From positions 159,540-223,539 of the forward strand of contig NZ_JOEQ01000024.1 of the NCBI RefSeq assembly GCF_000721075.1: a DNA stretch of 64,000 nucleotides, written 5' to 3'. Both the position numbers and the translations under genes were made by a program. Every line of letters begins with the position of its first letter. The stretch's first letter is position 1. Under the pieces are notes generated by a model that ran no database searches, had not been told where the DNA came from, and saw nothing but the letters and a program-made list of their open reading frames with translations. This stretch comes from Streptosporangium amethystogenes (GTDB lineage Bacteria; Actinomycetota; Actinomycetes; Streptosporangiales; Streptosporangiaceae). Positions 25,586 to 34,037 of the stretch are shown one piece after another.

Positions 25586-26688
25586 CGGGACCCTTTCTCC
25601 TCCTGGTCGGCCAGGTCGGACGGGTGGGCCGGATCGACCGAGTCGTCGGCCGCGAGCGTGCCGGAGACGAGCCTCGGCTCATCCTCCTCCTTCGCCGGGC
25701 CGCTCTCGTCGGAGTCGGCCAGGTCGGACGGGTGAGCCGGGTCGGCGGTGTCCTCCCCGTCCGAGGCGGCCGGGGTGAGGACCGGCTCGGCATCGGTGTC
25801 GGCTCCGGCCTCGCCCTTGTCCGCGTCGCCGGTCTCGACCTGCACGGGCTCGACGGCCGAATCTGACAGCGGGCGGACCTGCTCGGTGTTGCTCTTGTTC
25901 CTGGCGTACCAGAAGTAGGCCATCGCCCCGATGAACAGGATGATCGAGGTCCACTGGTTGAGCCGCAGGCCGAGGATGTGGTGGGCGCTGTCGACCCGTA
26001 GCCCCTCGATCCAGAAGCGGCCCACGGTGTAGCCGGCGACGTAGAGCGCGAACAGGCGGGCGTGGCGGAGCGCGAATTTGCGTCCTGCCCAGATGAGAAC
26101 CAGTGCCAGGCCCAGGTCCCAGATCGACTCGTACAGGAAGGCCGGGTGGTAGGTGGCCTCACCCGGCACCGTGCCGGGCCGGTCGGGGTCGATCTCCAGA
26201 CCCCACGGCAGGTCGGTGGGGCTGCCGAACAGCTCCTGGTTGAAGTAGTTGCCCCAGCGGCCGATGGCCTGGGCCACCGCGATCCCGGGGGCGACGGTGT
26301 CGGCCACCGCGGACAGGGAGATGCCCCTGTTGCGGCACCCCAGCCAGACACCGACTCCACCCAGCGCGACGGCACCCCAGATGCCCAGGCCGCCGTTCCA
26401 GATGAACAGCGCCTCGATCGGCTCGTTGGGTGCGTCCGGCCCGAAGTAGAGCTGCCAGTCGGTGATGACGTGATAGAGGCGTCCGCCGACCAGGCCGAAC
26501 GGCACGGCCCAGACGGCGAGATCCACGATGGTCCCCGGCTCACCGCCGCGGGCACGCCAGCGGCGCTCGCCGATGACTACCGCGACGACGACGCCGAGCA
26601 CGATGCACAGTGCGTAGGCCCGGATGGGGACCACACCGAACAGATACCAGACCCCCTGGGAGGGGCTGGGAATCGAGGCGAGGGGCAT
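25582..26688 (-). CDS. lgt: prolipoprotein diacylglyceryl transferase with repeat-bearing acidic tail
   Basis: Membrane enzyme that attaches diacylglycerol to the lipobox Cys of prolipoproteins, needed for the several lipoproteins encoded in this window. 368 residues from ATG 26688. The core is standard: the H-containing GGRLYHVITDW, and the Lgt signature in AQAIGRWGNYFNQELFG. About 100 C-terminal residues form an acidic cytoplasmic tail with two copies of DPAHPSDLAD, unlike the short tails of most bacterial Lgt but seen in variable form in actinobacteria. ATG 26688 lacks a Shine-Dalgarno sequence; a TAACGT box eight bases upstream hints at a leaderless promoter. Confidence 0.95.
   Translation of the reverse strand: MPLASIPSPSQGVWYLFGVVPIRAYALCIVLGVVVAVVIGERRWRARGGEPGTIVDLAVWAVPFGLVGGRLYHVITDWQLYFGPDAPNEPIEALFIWNGGLGIWGAVALGGVGVWLGCRNRGISLSAVADTVAPGIAVAQAIGRWGNYFNQELFGSPTDLPWGLEIDPDRPGTVPGEATYHPAFLYESIWDLGLALVLIWAGRKFALRHARLFALYVAGYTVGRFWIEGLRVDSAHHILGLRLNQWTSIILFIGAMAYFWYARNKSNTEQVRPLSDSAVEPVQVETGDADKGEAGADTDAEPVLTPAASDGEDTADPAHPSDLADSDESGPAKEEDEPRLVSGTLAADDSVDPAHPSDLADQEEKGSR
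25606..25734. repeat. direct repeat within the lgt 3' end
   Basis: A 21-bp identical sequence occurs at 25606-25626 and 25714-25734, followed by similar bases. It encodes the duplicated DPAHPSDLAD peptide of the Lgt tail, so the tail grew by duplication of a short segment. Confidence 0.85.
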
Positions 26689-26696
26689 GTCAGGTG

Positions 26697-26702
26697 ACGT
26701 TA
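26697..26702 (-). promoter_or_regulatory. possible -10 box (TAACGT) before lgt
   Basis: Leftward TAACGT ends eight bases before ATG 26688, within the 26-base gap after the DsbA-like gene. It could give lgt its own nearly leaderless transcript. Confidence 0.35.
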
Positions 26703-26714
26703 CCGTGTCCCGGG

Positions 26715-27479
26715 CTACTTGGCGGCATCAAGAACGGCCTGACGCAGATCGGCCGGTTTGAAAGCCACGTTCGTGTCCAACTCGGTGCCGTTGAGCTTCA
26801 GCGTCGGGGTGCCCGTGAGCTTCTGGGAATCCATGACCTTGGTGCTGTATTCGAGGTGCGCGGGCGCCTTCTCCTGGCTGGTCACGCATGCCTCGAAGCC
26901 GGAGTCGGTCACCCCGGCGTCCTTGCCCCAGGCGATCAGATCGGGGATCTTGAAACCCTCCACGAGCTCCGAGGGCTGCTCCTTGAACAACTTGTCGTGG
27001 AAGGCGATCCAGGGGGCGCCCCCGGGGATGCAGCGGATCGCCGACGCGGCGCGCAGCGAGTTGGCCCGGGTGATCCCCTTGTTGGTCTGCTCCTGGAAGA
27101 TCGTGATCGGGTGGTAGACCACCTTGGCCTTGCCCTCGGCCGCCAGGTTCTTGATCGTTGGGCCGCTGGTCTCCTCCAGCGCCCTGCAGGCGGGGCACTG
27201 GAAGTCCTCGTAGACGTCCAGGACCGGCTTCTCCACACCCGCCCTGGCCATGACCACCGAACCGTCCCCGGCGACGGTGATCGGCGCGAGTGAGGCCCCG
27301 ACCTGCTCGGACTTGCTGCTCTGGGCGGCGAACCACCAGCCGCCGCCGACGGCGGCGATCGCGACGACGGCCACGGTCGCGATGGTCGCCACGCGCTTGC
27401 GCTTCTCCCTCCGCAACTGTTCCTCGCGCTGCGCCTTGATCCGATCACGCGCCGACTGCTCCCGCGCGGCCTTGCCCAT
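26715..27479 (-). CDS. DsbA-like thiol-disulfide oxidoreductase, membrane anchored
   Basis: A thioredoxin-fold protein of the DsbA/DSBA-like group, 254 residues. A highly charged cytoplasmic leader (1-30) precedes one membrane helix (about 31-50), placing the enzyme outside the membrane. The active site is CPAC (95-98) in VYEDFQCPACRALEE, and the cis-Pro loop is LTGTPTLKLNG. Two further cysteines (AIRCIPGG and FEACVTS) are in the helical insertion. It would oxidise or isomerise exported cysteine proteins. ATG 27479 overlaps the stop of the MauE-like gene as TGATG, so the two are coupled and probably function together. Confidence 0.9.
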   Translation of the reverse strand: MGKAAREQSARDRIKAQREEQLRREKRKRVATIATVAVVAIAAVGGGWWFAAQSSKSEQVGASLAPITVAGDGSVVMARAGVEKPVLDVYEDFQCPACRALEETSGPTIKNLAAEGKAKVVYHPITIFQEQTNKGITRANSLRAASAIRCIPGGAPWIAFHDKLFKEQPSELVEGFKIPDLIAWGKDAGVTDSGFEACVTSQEKAPAHLEYSTKVMDSQKLTGTPTLKLNGTELDTNVAFKPADLRQAVLDAAK

Positions 27480-28057
27480 CAGTAAGCCTCCTTCTCCTGA
27501 AGCTCCTCATCATCGCTCTCGACGTCCTCGTACGACTCCTCGCCCGGGGTGAGCCCCAGCGCGGAGTCCAGCGCGAAGCGCCCCGGGGGGAAGACCGCGA
27601 CGAACACGCCGAGTCCGAAGAGACCGAAATCACGCAGGATGTCGATGAGGTAGTCGGGCTCCACCCCGGCCGCCAGCTGACCGCCACCGCCGAAGCAGCC
27701 GCAGTCGATGCGCAGCCCGCGCGCCCACGCCGAGGCGATGCCGATGACGAACGCCAGCATGAGCAGCGCCGAGATGACACCCGCCGCTCGGGTGAGCAGC
27801 CCGACGACCAGCAACAACCCTACGACGATCTCCAGGATCGGCAGGCCGTAGCCGACCGCCGTGGCGAGCGATTTGGGGAGCAGATCGTATGCCTCGACCG
27901 CCTGAACCGAGAGCACCGGAGTGCCGATCTTGCCCCAACCCGCGACGATCAGCACTCCCGCCAGCACCAGCCGCGAGACGGTCGTTACCCAGGGTAGCGT
28001 CGAAATCACGATACGCGACCTATTGGGCGCGGGGTTATCAGAGGTCACGAGCACCAT
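27479..28057 (-). CDS. MauE/DoxX-family redox-associated membrane protein
   Basis: A roughly 190-residue membrane protein of the MauE_DoxX family with about four helices and a loop carrying DCGCFGGGG (Cys119 and Cys121), typical of the family. MauE proteins support disulfide formation in methylamine dehydrogenase maturation. Here the TGATG overlap with a DsbA-like gene suggests a DsbB-like role in re-oxidising it, which is inference. AGGAGA precedes the start; ATG 28057 lies immediately next to it, so initiation at the following GTG codons (28054 or 28048) is also possible. The C-terminus is a cytoplasmic acidic tail ending EELQEKEAY. Confidence 0.8.
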   Translation of the reverse strand: MVLVTSDNPAPNRSRIVISTLPWVTTVSRLVLAGVLIVAGWGKIGTPVLSVQAVEAYDLLPKSLATAVGYGLPILEIVVGLLLVVGLLTRAAGVISALLMLAFVIGIASAWARGLRIDCGCFGGGGQLAAGVEPDYLIDILRDFGLFGLGVFVAVFPPGRFALDSALGLTPGEESYEDVESDDEELQEKEAY

Positions 28058-28173
28058 TCTCCTATTCCAAGCCCCGTTCACAGACGTCTTCGGCGAATGC
28101 CAGGTATTCGAGGAAAACCTCATCACGAGCCCGATAAGCATCGAATAAGCCCGCCTGGCAGGCGCGGAAACCG

Positions 28174-28208
28174 GAGCGCCCCCTTTTCTTCGAGCAAGGG
28201 AGGCGCTC
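28174..28208 (-). terminator. hairpin after trpA
   Basis: Arms GAGCGCC (28174-28180) and GGCGCTC (28202-28208), continued inward by several pairs after one mismatch. It lies 14 bases beyond the trpA stop and separates the trp genes from the mauE-dsbA-lgt run. Confidence 0.65.
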
Positions 28209-28221
28209 TCGAACGGGCTCG

Positions 28222-29016
28222 TCAGCCGCGGACACCCGCCGCCAGCTCGGCGCCCAGCTCACGGACCGATGCCAGCCCCGAGGCCTCGTCCGGCGCGTCG
28301 AGAACGCGGCGGATGAACGCCGACCCCACGATGACGCCGTCGGCGTACCCCGCCACCTCGGCTGCCTGCCTGCCGGTGCCGACGCCCAGGCCGACGCAGA
28401 CCGGAAGGGAGGTGTGCGAGCGGGTGCGCTCGACCAGGCCCTGCGCGGCCGCGCCGACCGAGTCGCGGGCACCGGTGACGCCCATCAGCGAGGCCGCGTA
28501 GACGAAGCCGGTGCAGCTGTCGACGACCGCCTTGATGCGGGCCTCGGTGGAGCTGGGCGCGACCAGGAAGACCGTGTCGATCCCGGCCCCGGCACTGGCC
28601 TCGCGCCAGGGCCCGGCCTCCTCGGGGGTCAGGTCGGGCGTGATGGTGCCCACCCCGCCCGCGTTCGCCAGGTCACCGGCGAAGCGCTCGGCACCGTAGC
28701 GGTCGATCGGGTTCCAGTACGTCATGACCAGGGTGGCGGCACCGGTCTTGGCCACGCCCTCGACGGTGCGCAGCACGTCGGCGATACGGGTGCCGTTGGT
28801 CAGCGCCCGGTGCACGGCGTCCTGGATCGTCGGGCCGTCCATCAGGGGATCGGAGTAGGGCAGGCCGATCTCGATCACGTCGCAGCCGGCGTCCACCATG
28901 GCGGTGGCGACGGCGATCGCGCCCTCCTTGCTGGGGAACCCAGCGGGGAGATATCCGATGAGGGCGGCGCGGCCGTCCGCCTTGGCCTTGGCGAACACCG
29001 TCTGAAGAGTCGTCAT
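28222..29016 (-). CDS. trpA: tryptophan synthase alpha chain
   Basis: Alpha subunit of tryptophan synthase, cleaving indole-3-glycerol phosphate to indole and glyceraldehyde 3-phosphate; 264 residues from ATG 29016. The catalytic Glu is in DVIEIGLPYSDPLMDGP, which also supplies the conserved Asp. The phosphate-binding GVTGARDSVG and GLGVGTGRQAAEV segments are intact. It follows trpB by 58 bases in the trpC-trpB-trpA order and is closed by a hairpin. The indole would channel to TrpB. Confidence 0.97.
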   Translation of the reverse strand: MTTLQTVFAKAKADGRAALIGYLPAGFPSKEGAIAVATAMVDAGCDVIEIGLPYSDPLMDGPTIQDAVHRALTNGTRIADVLRTVEGVAKTGAATLVMTYWNPIDRYGAERFAGDLANAGGVGTITPDLTPEEAGPWREASAGAGIDTVFLVAPSSTEARIKAVVDSCTGFVYAASLMGVTGARDSVGAAAQGLVERTRSHTSLPVCVGLGVGTGRQAAEVAGYADGVIVGSAFIRRVLDAPDEASGLASVRELGAELAAGVRG

Positions 29017-29074
29017 CGTTGTTTCCGTTGCGGTTCGTCCCCTCCGGCACGCCGGAGGGGAGGCAAGTCGGTCG

Positions 29075-30319
29075 TCAGAGGTTGAAGTACTTCATCGCGG
29101 TGCCCATGTCCTTGTCGCCCCGTCCCGAGAGGTTGACCAGGATCGTCGCCTCGGGACCCAGCTCGCGACCGAGCTTGAGGGCTCCGGCGAGCGCGTGCGA
29201 GGACTCGATCGCGGGGATGATGCCCTCGGTGCGGGCGAGCAGCGAGAAGGCCTCCATCGCCTCGGCATCGGTGATGCCGTGGTAGGTGGCGCGGCCGGTG
29301 TCCTTGAGCCAGGCGTGCTCGGGGCCGACGCCCGGGTAGTCGAGTCCGGCTGAGATCGAGTGCGACTCGACGGTCTGCCCCTCCTCGTCCTGCAGCACGT
29401 AGGTGCGCGAGCCGTGCAGCACCCCGACGGAGCCCTCGGTGAGGGTGAGCGCGTGCTCGCCGCTCTCCAGGCCCCGGCCGCCCGCCTCGTAGCCGTGCAG
29501 CTGGACGCCCTCGTCCCCGAGGAAGGCGTGGAAGATGCCGATCGCGTTGGAGCCGCCGCCTACCGCCGCGGCGATCGCGTCGGGCAGCCTGCCGGTGAGC
29601 TCCAGCATCTGACGGCGGGCCTCGACGCCGATGATGCGGGCGAAGTCGCGGACGATCTCCGGGAACGGATGCGGCCCGGCGATGGTGCCGAAGAGGTAGT
29701 GGGTACGGTCGACGTTGGCGACCCAGTCGCGGAAGGCCTCGTTGATGGCGTCTTTGAGGGTCTGGCTGCCGTTGGTGACCGGGACGACCGTGGCGCCGAG
29801 CAGCTTCATGCGGGCGACGTTGAGCGCCTGACGCTCGCAGTCGACGGCCCCCATGTAGATCACGCACTCCAGGCCCAGCAGGGCGGCGGCGGTCGCGGTG
29901 GCGACGCCGTGCTGGCCGGCGCCGGTCTCGGCGATCACCCGCGTCTTGCCCAGGCGCTTGGTCAGCAGGGCCTGGCCGAGCACATTGTTGATCTTGTGGG
30001 CGCCGGTGTGAGTCAGGTCCTCGCGCTTGAGGATGATCCGGGCACCCCCCGCCTGCTCGGCGAAGCGGGGCACCTCGGTCAGCGTGGTCGGCCGCCCGGC
30101 GTAGGTGCGCAGCAGGTGGTCGAACTCCCGAAGGAACGCCACGTCGTTCTTCGCCTTGTCGTACTCCGCCGCGACCTCGTCCAGGGCCGGGATGAGCGCC
30201 TCGGGCACGTAGCGGCCGCCGAAGACGCCGAACTTGCCGTGGATGTCCGGGTCGTTGCCGTGGAGGCCGTTCCCGGCGAGATCCGCGGCGGTGAGGACGG
30301 TTCCCTCGTGCGTTGTCAC
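29075..30319 (-). CDS. trpB: tryptophan synthase beta chain
   Basis: PLP-dependent beta subunit that condenses indole with serine; 414 residues from GTG 30319. The Schiff-base Lys lies in [18 protein letters not shown], the catalytic Glu in [20 protein letters not shown], and the phosphate-binding glycine loop in [11 protein letters not shown]. It starts three bases after the trpC stop, so translation is likely coupled. No trpM-like small gene is present between trpC and trpB, unlike in Streptomyces coelicolor, where one is known there. Confidence 0.97.
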   Translation of the reverse strand: MTTHEGTVLTAADLAGNGLHGNDPDIHGKFGVFGGRYVPEALIPALDEVAAEYDKAKNDVAFLREFDHLLRTYAGRPTTLTEVPRFAEQAGGARIILKREDLTHTGAHKINNVLGQALLTKRLGKTRVIAETGAGQHGVATATAAALLGLECVIYMGAVDCERQALNVARMKLLGATVVPVTNGSQTLKDAINEAFRDWVANVDRTHYLFGTIAGPHPFPEIVRDFARIIGVEARRQMLELTGRLPDAIAAAVGGGSNAIGIFHAFLGDEGVQLHGYEAGGRGLESGEHALTLTEGSVGVLHGSRTYVLQDEEGQTVESHSISAGLDYPGVGPEHAWLKDTGRATYHGITDAEAMEAFSLLARTEGIIPAIESSHALAGALKLGRELGPEATILVNLSGRGDKDMGTAMKYFNL

Positions 30320-30322
30320 TGC

Positions 30323-31132
30323 TTACTGCCCCTCGGGTCGGGATGCGGGGTGGGCACCGGCGGTGACCAGGTCGACCACGGCGGCCCGCGGATCCTTGCC
30401 GGTCACCAGGCTCTCGCCGACCAGGACGGCGTCGGCGCCCGCCCTGGCGTAGGCGAGCAGGTCGTGGGGGCCGCGCACGCCCGACTCGGCGATCTTGATG
30501 ATCCCGTCGGGAATCTTGGGGGCGAGCTTGGCGAACACGTCGCGGTCCACCTCAAGCGTCTTGAGGTTCCGCGCGTTGATACCGATGATCTTGGCTCCGG
30601 CGGTGAGCGCCCGGTCGAGCTCCTCCTCGGTGTGCACCTCGACCAGCGGGGTCAGCCCGATCGACTCGGCCCGCTCGATGAGCGAGACCAGTGCGTTCTG
30701 GTCGAGCGCCGCGACGATCAGCAGCGCCAGGTCGGCGCCGTAGGCACGGGCCTCCCAGAGCTGGTACGAGGTGACGATGAAGTCCTTGCGCAGCACCGGG
30801 ATGTCGACGACGGCGCGCACGGCGGCCAGGTCGTCGAGGCTGCCGCCGAAGCGGCGTCGCTCGGTGAGCACGCTGATGACGTGGGCACCGCCCGACTCGT
30901 AGTCGCCGGCCAGCGCGGCGGGGTCGGCGATAGCGGCCATCGCGCCCTTGGACGGGCTGGAGCGCTTGACCTCGGCGATGACCGCCACCTGGTCGCCGCC
31001 CAGCGCCGCGTAGACGTCACGGGGGGCGGGCGCCCGCCCGGCCCGCTCCTTGAGCTCGGCCAGCGTCACCCTCTCCTGCCGCTCGGCCAGGTCGGCGCGG
31101 ACTCCTTCGAGGATTTCCTCAAGAACGCTCAT
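30323..31132 (-). CDS. trpC: indole-3-glycerol phosphate synthase
   Basis: Enzyme forming indole-3-glycerol phosphate from CdRP; 269 residues, ATG 31132 with GGGGAGGG upstream. The signature [14 protein letters not shown] contains the catalytic Lys and the phosphate-binding Ser residues; other active-site blocks are [18 protein letters not shown] and [13 protein letters not shown]. No separate trpF is needed, because the PriA-type isomerase in the his cluster can carry out that step in actinobacteria. Its start overlaps a 26-codon upstream reading frame as ATGA. Confidence 0.97.
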   Translation of the reverse strand: MSVLEEILEGVRADLAERQERVTLAELKERAGRAPAPRDVYAALGGDQVAVIAEVKRSSPSKGAMAAIADPAALAGDYESGGAHVISVLTERRRFGGSLDDLAAVRAVVDIPVLRKDFIVTSYQLWEARAYGADLALLIVAALDQNALVSLIERAESIGLTPLVEVHTEEELDRALTAGAKIIGINARNLKTLEVDRDVFAKLAPKIPDGIIKIAESGVRGPHDLLAYARAGADAVLVGESLVTGKDPRAAVVDLVTAGAHPASRPEGQ

Positions 31133-31209
31133 TTGCCCTCCCCGCGAAGTTCAGAGGCCAGGTTCGCGAACGCTGCCGTGCCCGTGGTTCGCTCGCTCCG
31201 CTCGCTCAC
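31129..31209 (-). CDS. 26-codon leader ORF upstream of trpC (uncertain)
   Basis: GTG 31209 opens a 26-residue frame beginning [10 protein letters not shown], with GGGAGGGG about ten bases upstream, and its TGA overlaps the trpC ATG as ATGA. The start of the frame is a 23-bp imperfect palindrome (31187-31209) of the GAGCGAGCGGAGCGAGC kind, which recurs in many actinobacterial genomes. The peptide contains no tryptophan, so it is not a classic attenuation leader. It may couple ribosomes into trpC or may be chance. Confidence 0.4.
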   Translation of the reverse strand: MSERSERTTGTAAFANLASELRGEGK

Positions 31210-31301
31210 GAGTAAGGCCCCTCCCGATCGACTGCCCTTGTCTCGCCGATGCTATCGGCCCAGCCGGGGTCGCCTCGCCACTGGGTGAAGCACAAAGGCG
31301 A

Positions 31302-31742
31302 CTATGGGCCCAAGAATTCCCCAAAAGGGAGATTTCGTACTATCCAAAACACGATCATTAAAACAAGAAATAACCAGACATAGGCCGGGCGTATGGATTT
31401 CGCCACGGGCGGCCCACCTGATTCTCCCCCGGACCGGCCACCCCACCAGGCACGCATCGCCCAGCGGCCCCAGAGCACGACCAGCACCGGGGCCATGAGG
31501 GTGACGAGCGGGTTGAGCCCCAGCGCCGTCACCGGATCGCCGTGCACGAGCGCGTGCACGGTCCGCAGACCGCCGCAGCCGGGGCAGTACAGACCGGTGA
31601 GCATGAGGAACGGGCAGGTCGGGTAGTGGCCGGGCTCGTTCGGATCGACCGCCCCCACGAACGCGACCGCGGCACCCGCCACCAGCGCGGCACCCAGCGG
31701 CGCCAGCACGGCCCGCGCGCGCGAGCTGGCGATCTTCCCCAT
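31302..31742 (-). CDS. DUF2752 membrane protein
   Basis: A roughly 146-residue membrane protein of the DUF2752 family. Diagnostic is the segment PNEPGHYPTCPFLMLTGLYC followed by PGCGGLRTVHALVHGD: a CP...C-P-GCGG-R-H pattern in which cysteines and His are conserved. About three helices are expected. The start is uncertain: ATG 31742, GTG 31748 and a frame opening at GTG 31775 are all possible, and none has a strong Shine-Dalgarno sequence. It is one of the small membrane proteins that accompany trp genes in actinomycetes; its role is unknown. Confidence 0.8.
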   Translation of the reverse strand: MGKIASSRARAVLAPLGAALVAGAAVAFVGAVDPNEPGHYPTCPFLMLTGLYCPGCGGLRTVHALVHGDPVTALGLNPLVTLMAPVLVVLWGRWAMRAWWGGRSGGESGGPPVAKSIRPAYVWLFLVLMIVFWIVRNLPFGEFLGP

Positions 31743-31818
31743 GAGCACGGCCGTCGACACCCCCTCACCGGCCACCCTACTCGCGCCGGACGCGGCCCCG
31801 CCTCAGACGACCGTCAGG

Positions 31819-32229
31819 TCAGGAACCCGTCAGGGAGGCACTGCCGACGATGGCGCCGACCGCGATCAGCCAGGCCAGCACCGCCAGCCAGCACGCGATC
31901 CCGAAGTAGGACAGGACCAGGCCGGCGATGGCCATGCCCCGCCCCTCCTCACCCGTCCGCTTGATCTGCCCCAGCGAGATGTGGCCCAGCACCACGCCCA
32001 CGATCGAGGTGAGGCCGCAGACGAACAGCCCCGCGATCCCCATGATCAGCGCGGCGATGGCCATGCCGTTGTTACCCCGGGGAGGCGGCGCGCCGTAACC
32101 ACCGTAGGCGTCGTAACCGCCACCGGGCGGCGGGCCGTAACCGCCGGACGAACCGTAACCCCCCGGAGAGCCATAGCCACCGCCTCCCGGGGGTTGCCCG
32201 TAACCACCCGGCTGATTGCCATAGCTCAT
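31819..32229 (-). CDS. DUF4190 membrane protein with Gly/Tyr-rich leader
   Basis: A 136-residue protein. Residues 1-50 are a low-complexity Gly/Pro/Tyr-rich cytoplasmic tail made of GGYG-like units; the rest is the DUF4190 domain with two helices (MAIAALIMGIAGLFVCGLTS; GMAIAGLVLSYFGIACWLAV) joined by the amphipathic GHISLGQIKRTGEEGRG loop. ATG 32229 has AGGAG six bases upstream. Leftward TAAGAT further upstream could be its -10 box. Proteins with such tails are frequent in actinobacteria, and their function is unknown. Confidence 0.85.
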   Translation of the reverse strand: MSYGNQPGGYGQPPGGGGYGSPGGYGSSGGYGPPPGGGYDAYGGYGAPPPRGNNGMAIAALIMGIAGLFVCGLTSIVGVVLGHISLGQIKRTGEEGRGMAIAGLVLSYFGIACWLAVLAWLIAVGAIVGSASLTGS

Positions 32230-32387
32230 GAATGACTCCTATTTATCTAAGTTGAGGGCGAAATCTTAGCGAAAACACCCCCGGGCCGAAGGGGTCCGGG
32301 CACGCCCGTAAGCAAGTCGTAGCCGGGGCGCACCCCTCGGCTCGCAGAATCAGGGGAGAGCTCGCGAAGGCCGCGTCGCCGCCGAGG

Positions 32388-32963
32388 TCAGCGCTCCCGG
32401 GGATCTGGATCGATCGTCGGGTCGGTGCCCTCGTCGAGGGCGTCCCACAGTGCCCGCTCGCTGGGGGCGCTCTTGGTGGGGGCGGAACCCCGGCGGTTGT
32501 AGCGATCGGACATGCCCGGCCACCGGCCGCCCCGCAGGAGGGCCGTCACTCCCCCGGCCAGCAGGAGCAGCCCCCCTGCGGAGGCGACGATCGGCCAGAC
32601 GACGGCCGAGGCGACCCGCGGCACGGAGTCCACGACCACCGGCGCCTGCTCCGCGGAGATCCGCAGCGCGGCGCTCGCGCCGCTCCCCCACCAGGAGGCG
32701 GCCACCACCCCGGCCCCGCAGAGCGCCATCACCGCACCGACGACCCTGCGCCACACGCCTGCCGTCGCGAGCACGGCGACCACCGCGGCGAGTGCCGCCC
32801 AGGCCGCGGGCCCCAGCGCGGGGGCCAGTTCCGCGGCGGGGACCGCCACCTCGCGGGTGCCGTACGTCACGGTGAACCAGTCGCGCCCGGCGGCGAGCAG
32901 CACGAGCGCGGCGCCGGCCACACACACCACCAGCCAGGTCCACAGCTCCCGCTTGGCCGTCAC
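32388..32963 (-). CDS. Trp-operon-associated membrane protein (TIGR02234-like)
   Basis: A 191-residue membrane protein matching the family found next to trpE/trpC in actinomycetes. It begins at GTG 32963, overlapping the hisI stop as GTGA. The N-terminal helix is followed by the extracytoplasmic [20 protein letters not shown] region, two central helices and a fourth near residues 120-142; the C-terminal tail ([20 protein letters not shown], then [11 protein letters not shown]) is the conserved cytoplasmic signature. Function is unknown. Normally trpE stands between hisI and this gene; here the overlap leaves no room for it. Confidence 0.85.
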   Translation of the reverse strand: MTAKRELWTWLVVCVAGAALVLLAAGRDWFTVTYGTREVAVPAAELAPALGPAAWAALAAVVAVLATAGVWRRVVGAVMALCGAGVVAASWWGSGASAALRISAEQAPVVVDSVPRVASAVVWPIVASAGGLLLLAGGVTALLRGGRWPGMSDRYNRRGSAPTKSAPSERALWDALDEGTDPTIDPDPRER

Positions 32964-33307
32964 GTCCGGGTCACCACCAGCTCGCCGGCGTCGAAGCAGG
33001 TCCGATCGCCCGTGTGGCAGGCGGCGCCCACCTGGTCGACCCTGAGCAGGATGGTGTCCCCGTCACAGTCGAGCGCGGCGGACTTGACGTGCTGGACGTG
33101 GCCTGAGGTCTCACCTTTCACCCAGTAGGACCCTCTGCTGCGTGACCAGTAGGTGGCCCTGCCGGTGGTGAGCGTGCGATGCAGCGCCTCGTCGTCCATC
33201 CAGGCGAGCATGAGCACCTCGCCGGTGTCGTACTGCTGGACGACGGCGGGAACCAGCCCGTCGGCGGTGTGCTTCAGCCGGGCCGCGATGGCAGGGTCAA
33301 GGGGCAT
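32960..33307 (-). CDS. hisI: phosphoribosyl-AMP cyclohydrolase
   Basis: Third step of histidine biosynthesis, opening the adenine ring of PR-AMP; 115 residues from ATG 33307. The zinc and magnesium ligands are visible in [13 protein letters not shown] and [12 protein letters not shown], and [18 protein letters not shown] is the standard substrate block. Its first 11 bases overlap the end of the upstream Cache-protein gene, so hisI may be expressed from the gntR-cache transcript. It is separated from the rest of the his genes by about 24 kb. Confidence 0.96.
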   Translation of the reverse strand: MPLDPAIAARLKHTADGLVPAVVQQYDTGEVLMLAWMDDEALHRTLTTGRATYWSRSRGSYWVKGETSGHVQHVKSAALDCDGDTILLRVDQVGAACHTGDRTCFDAGELVVTRT

Positions 33308-34037
33308 GCGGCAATTGTGCCGCAACCAGGGACAGGGGTAGCGTCCGGCATGGCCTCGCGAGCAGACCGGGGGCTCCCCTGAAGACCGATCCGGCGAGCC
33401 ATCTGGCGGTGGTGGAGGCCACCACCCTGCCGTGCGCGTTCACCAGGAAGGCCGGTCCTCCCACCCTGCGGAGCAGCGGCGAGACGGCGATCTCGAAACG
33501 GCGCACGAACACGTCGGCCGCCGCCACGCCGACGAACTCCCCGCCCTTCAGCACGGGCACCGACAGGGTCAGGGAGTACTCGGTGCTGCAGAGGAAGTCC
33601 ACGTACGGGCCGGTGAGAGTGTGCTCGGCACCGGAGCGCGGACCGGCGAACCAGTCCCAGTGCGTGTAGTCGTAGAAGGCGCTGCTGGAGGGGTCCATGT
33701 CCCGGAGCAGCTGCACCGGCTCACCCGAGGCACCCTCCTGCCACCACTCCAGGTACCAGGGCGCGTCGGTGAGCAGGCCGGGCGCGGCGATGAACCCGAT
33801 GCCGGAGATCAGCCCGCCCAGCCGGGGAAAGAGCAGCGGGCGCAGCGCGGCCAGGTCGCCGCGCACCGGCGCGCCGCCCAGCAGCCCGACCACGGCGTCG
33901 CGCACCTGGTGGAGCCCCTCGAAGACACCCTCGACGATGCCGCCGACGGCTACGGCCACCTCGGCCGCGTCGCCGGGCGCCAGCAGCGCACCGTGTTCAC
34001 TCACTTGATCCATCCGCCCCAGGCATTCGACGCTCAC
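33297..34037 (-). CDS. soluble Cache (PDC-type) sensor-domain protein
   Basis: A 246-residue protein that appears to be a free-standing Cache/PDC-type ligand-binding domain. The pattern [10 protein letters not shown], then [30 protein letters not shown] and [11 protein letters not shown] matches the ligand-binding strands and loops of dCache sensors, including the late conserved Asp. There is no signal peptide or membrane helix, so it is probably cytoplasmic, unlike most Cache sensors. GTG 34037 overlaps the gntR stop (GTGA), which implies that it works with GntR, perhaps as its ligand sensor. The neighbouring polyamine-type importer suggests an amine ligand; this is inference. Confidence 0.75.
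   Translation of the reverse strand: MSVECLGRMDQVSEHGALLAPGDAAEVAVAVGGIVEGVFEGLHQVRDAVVGLLGGAPVRGDLAALRPLLFPRLGGLISGIGFIAAPGLLTDAPWYLEWWQEGASGEPVQLLRDMDPSSSAFYDYTHWDWFAGPRSGAEHTLTGPYVDFLCSTEYSLTLSVPVLKGGEFVGVAAADVFVRRFEIAVSPLLRRVGGPAFLVNAHGRVVASTTARWLAGSVFRGAPGLLARPCRTLPLSLVAAQLPHAP

Noticed and set aside
32080..32230. Gly/Tyr repeats in the DUF4190 gene as a minisatellite or CRISPR-like array
   Set aside because: The repeats are in-frame low-complexity codons with no uniform spacers.
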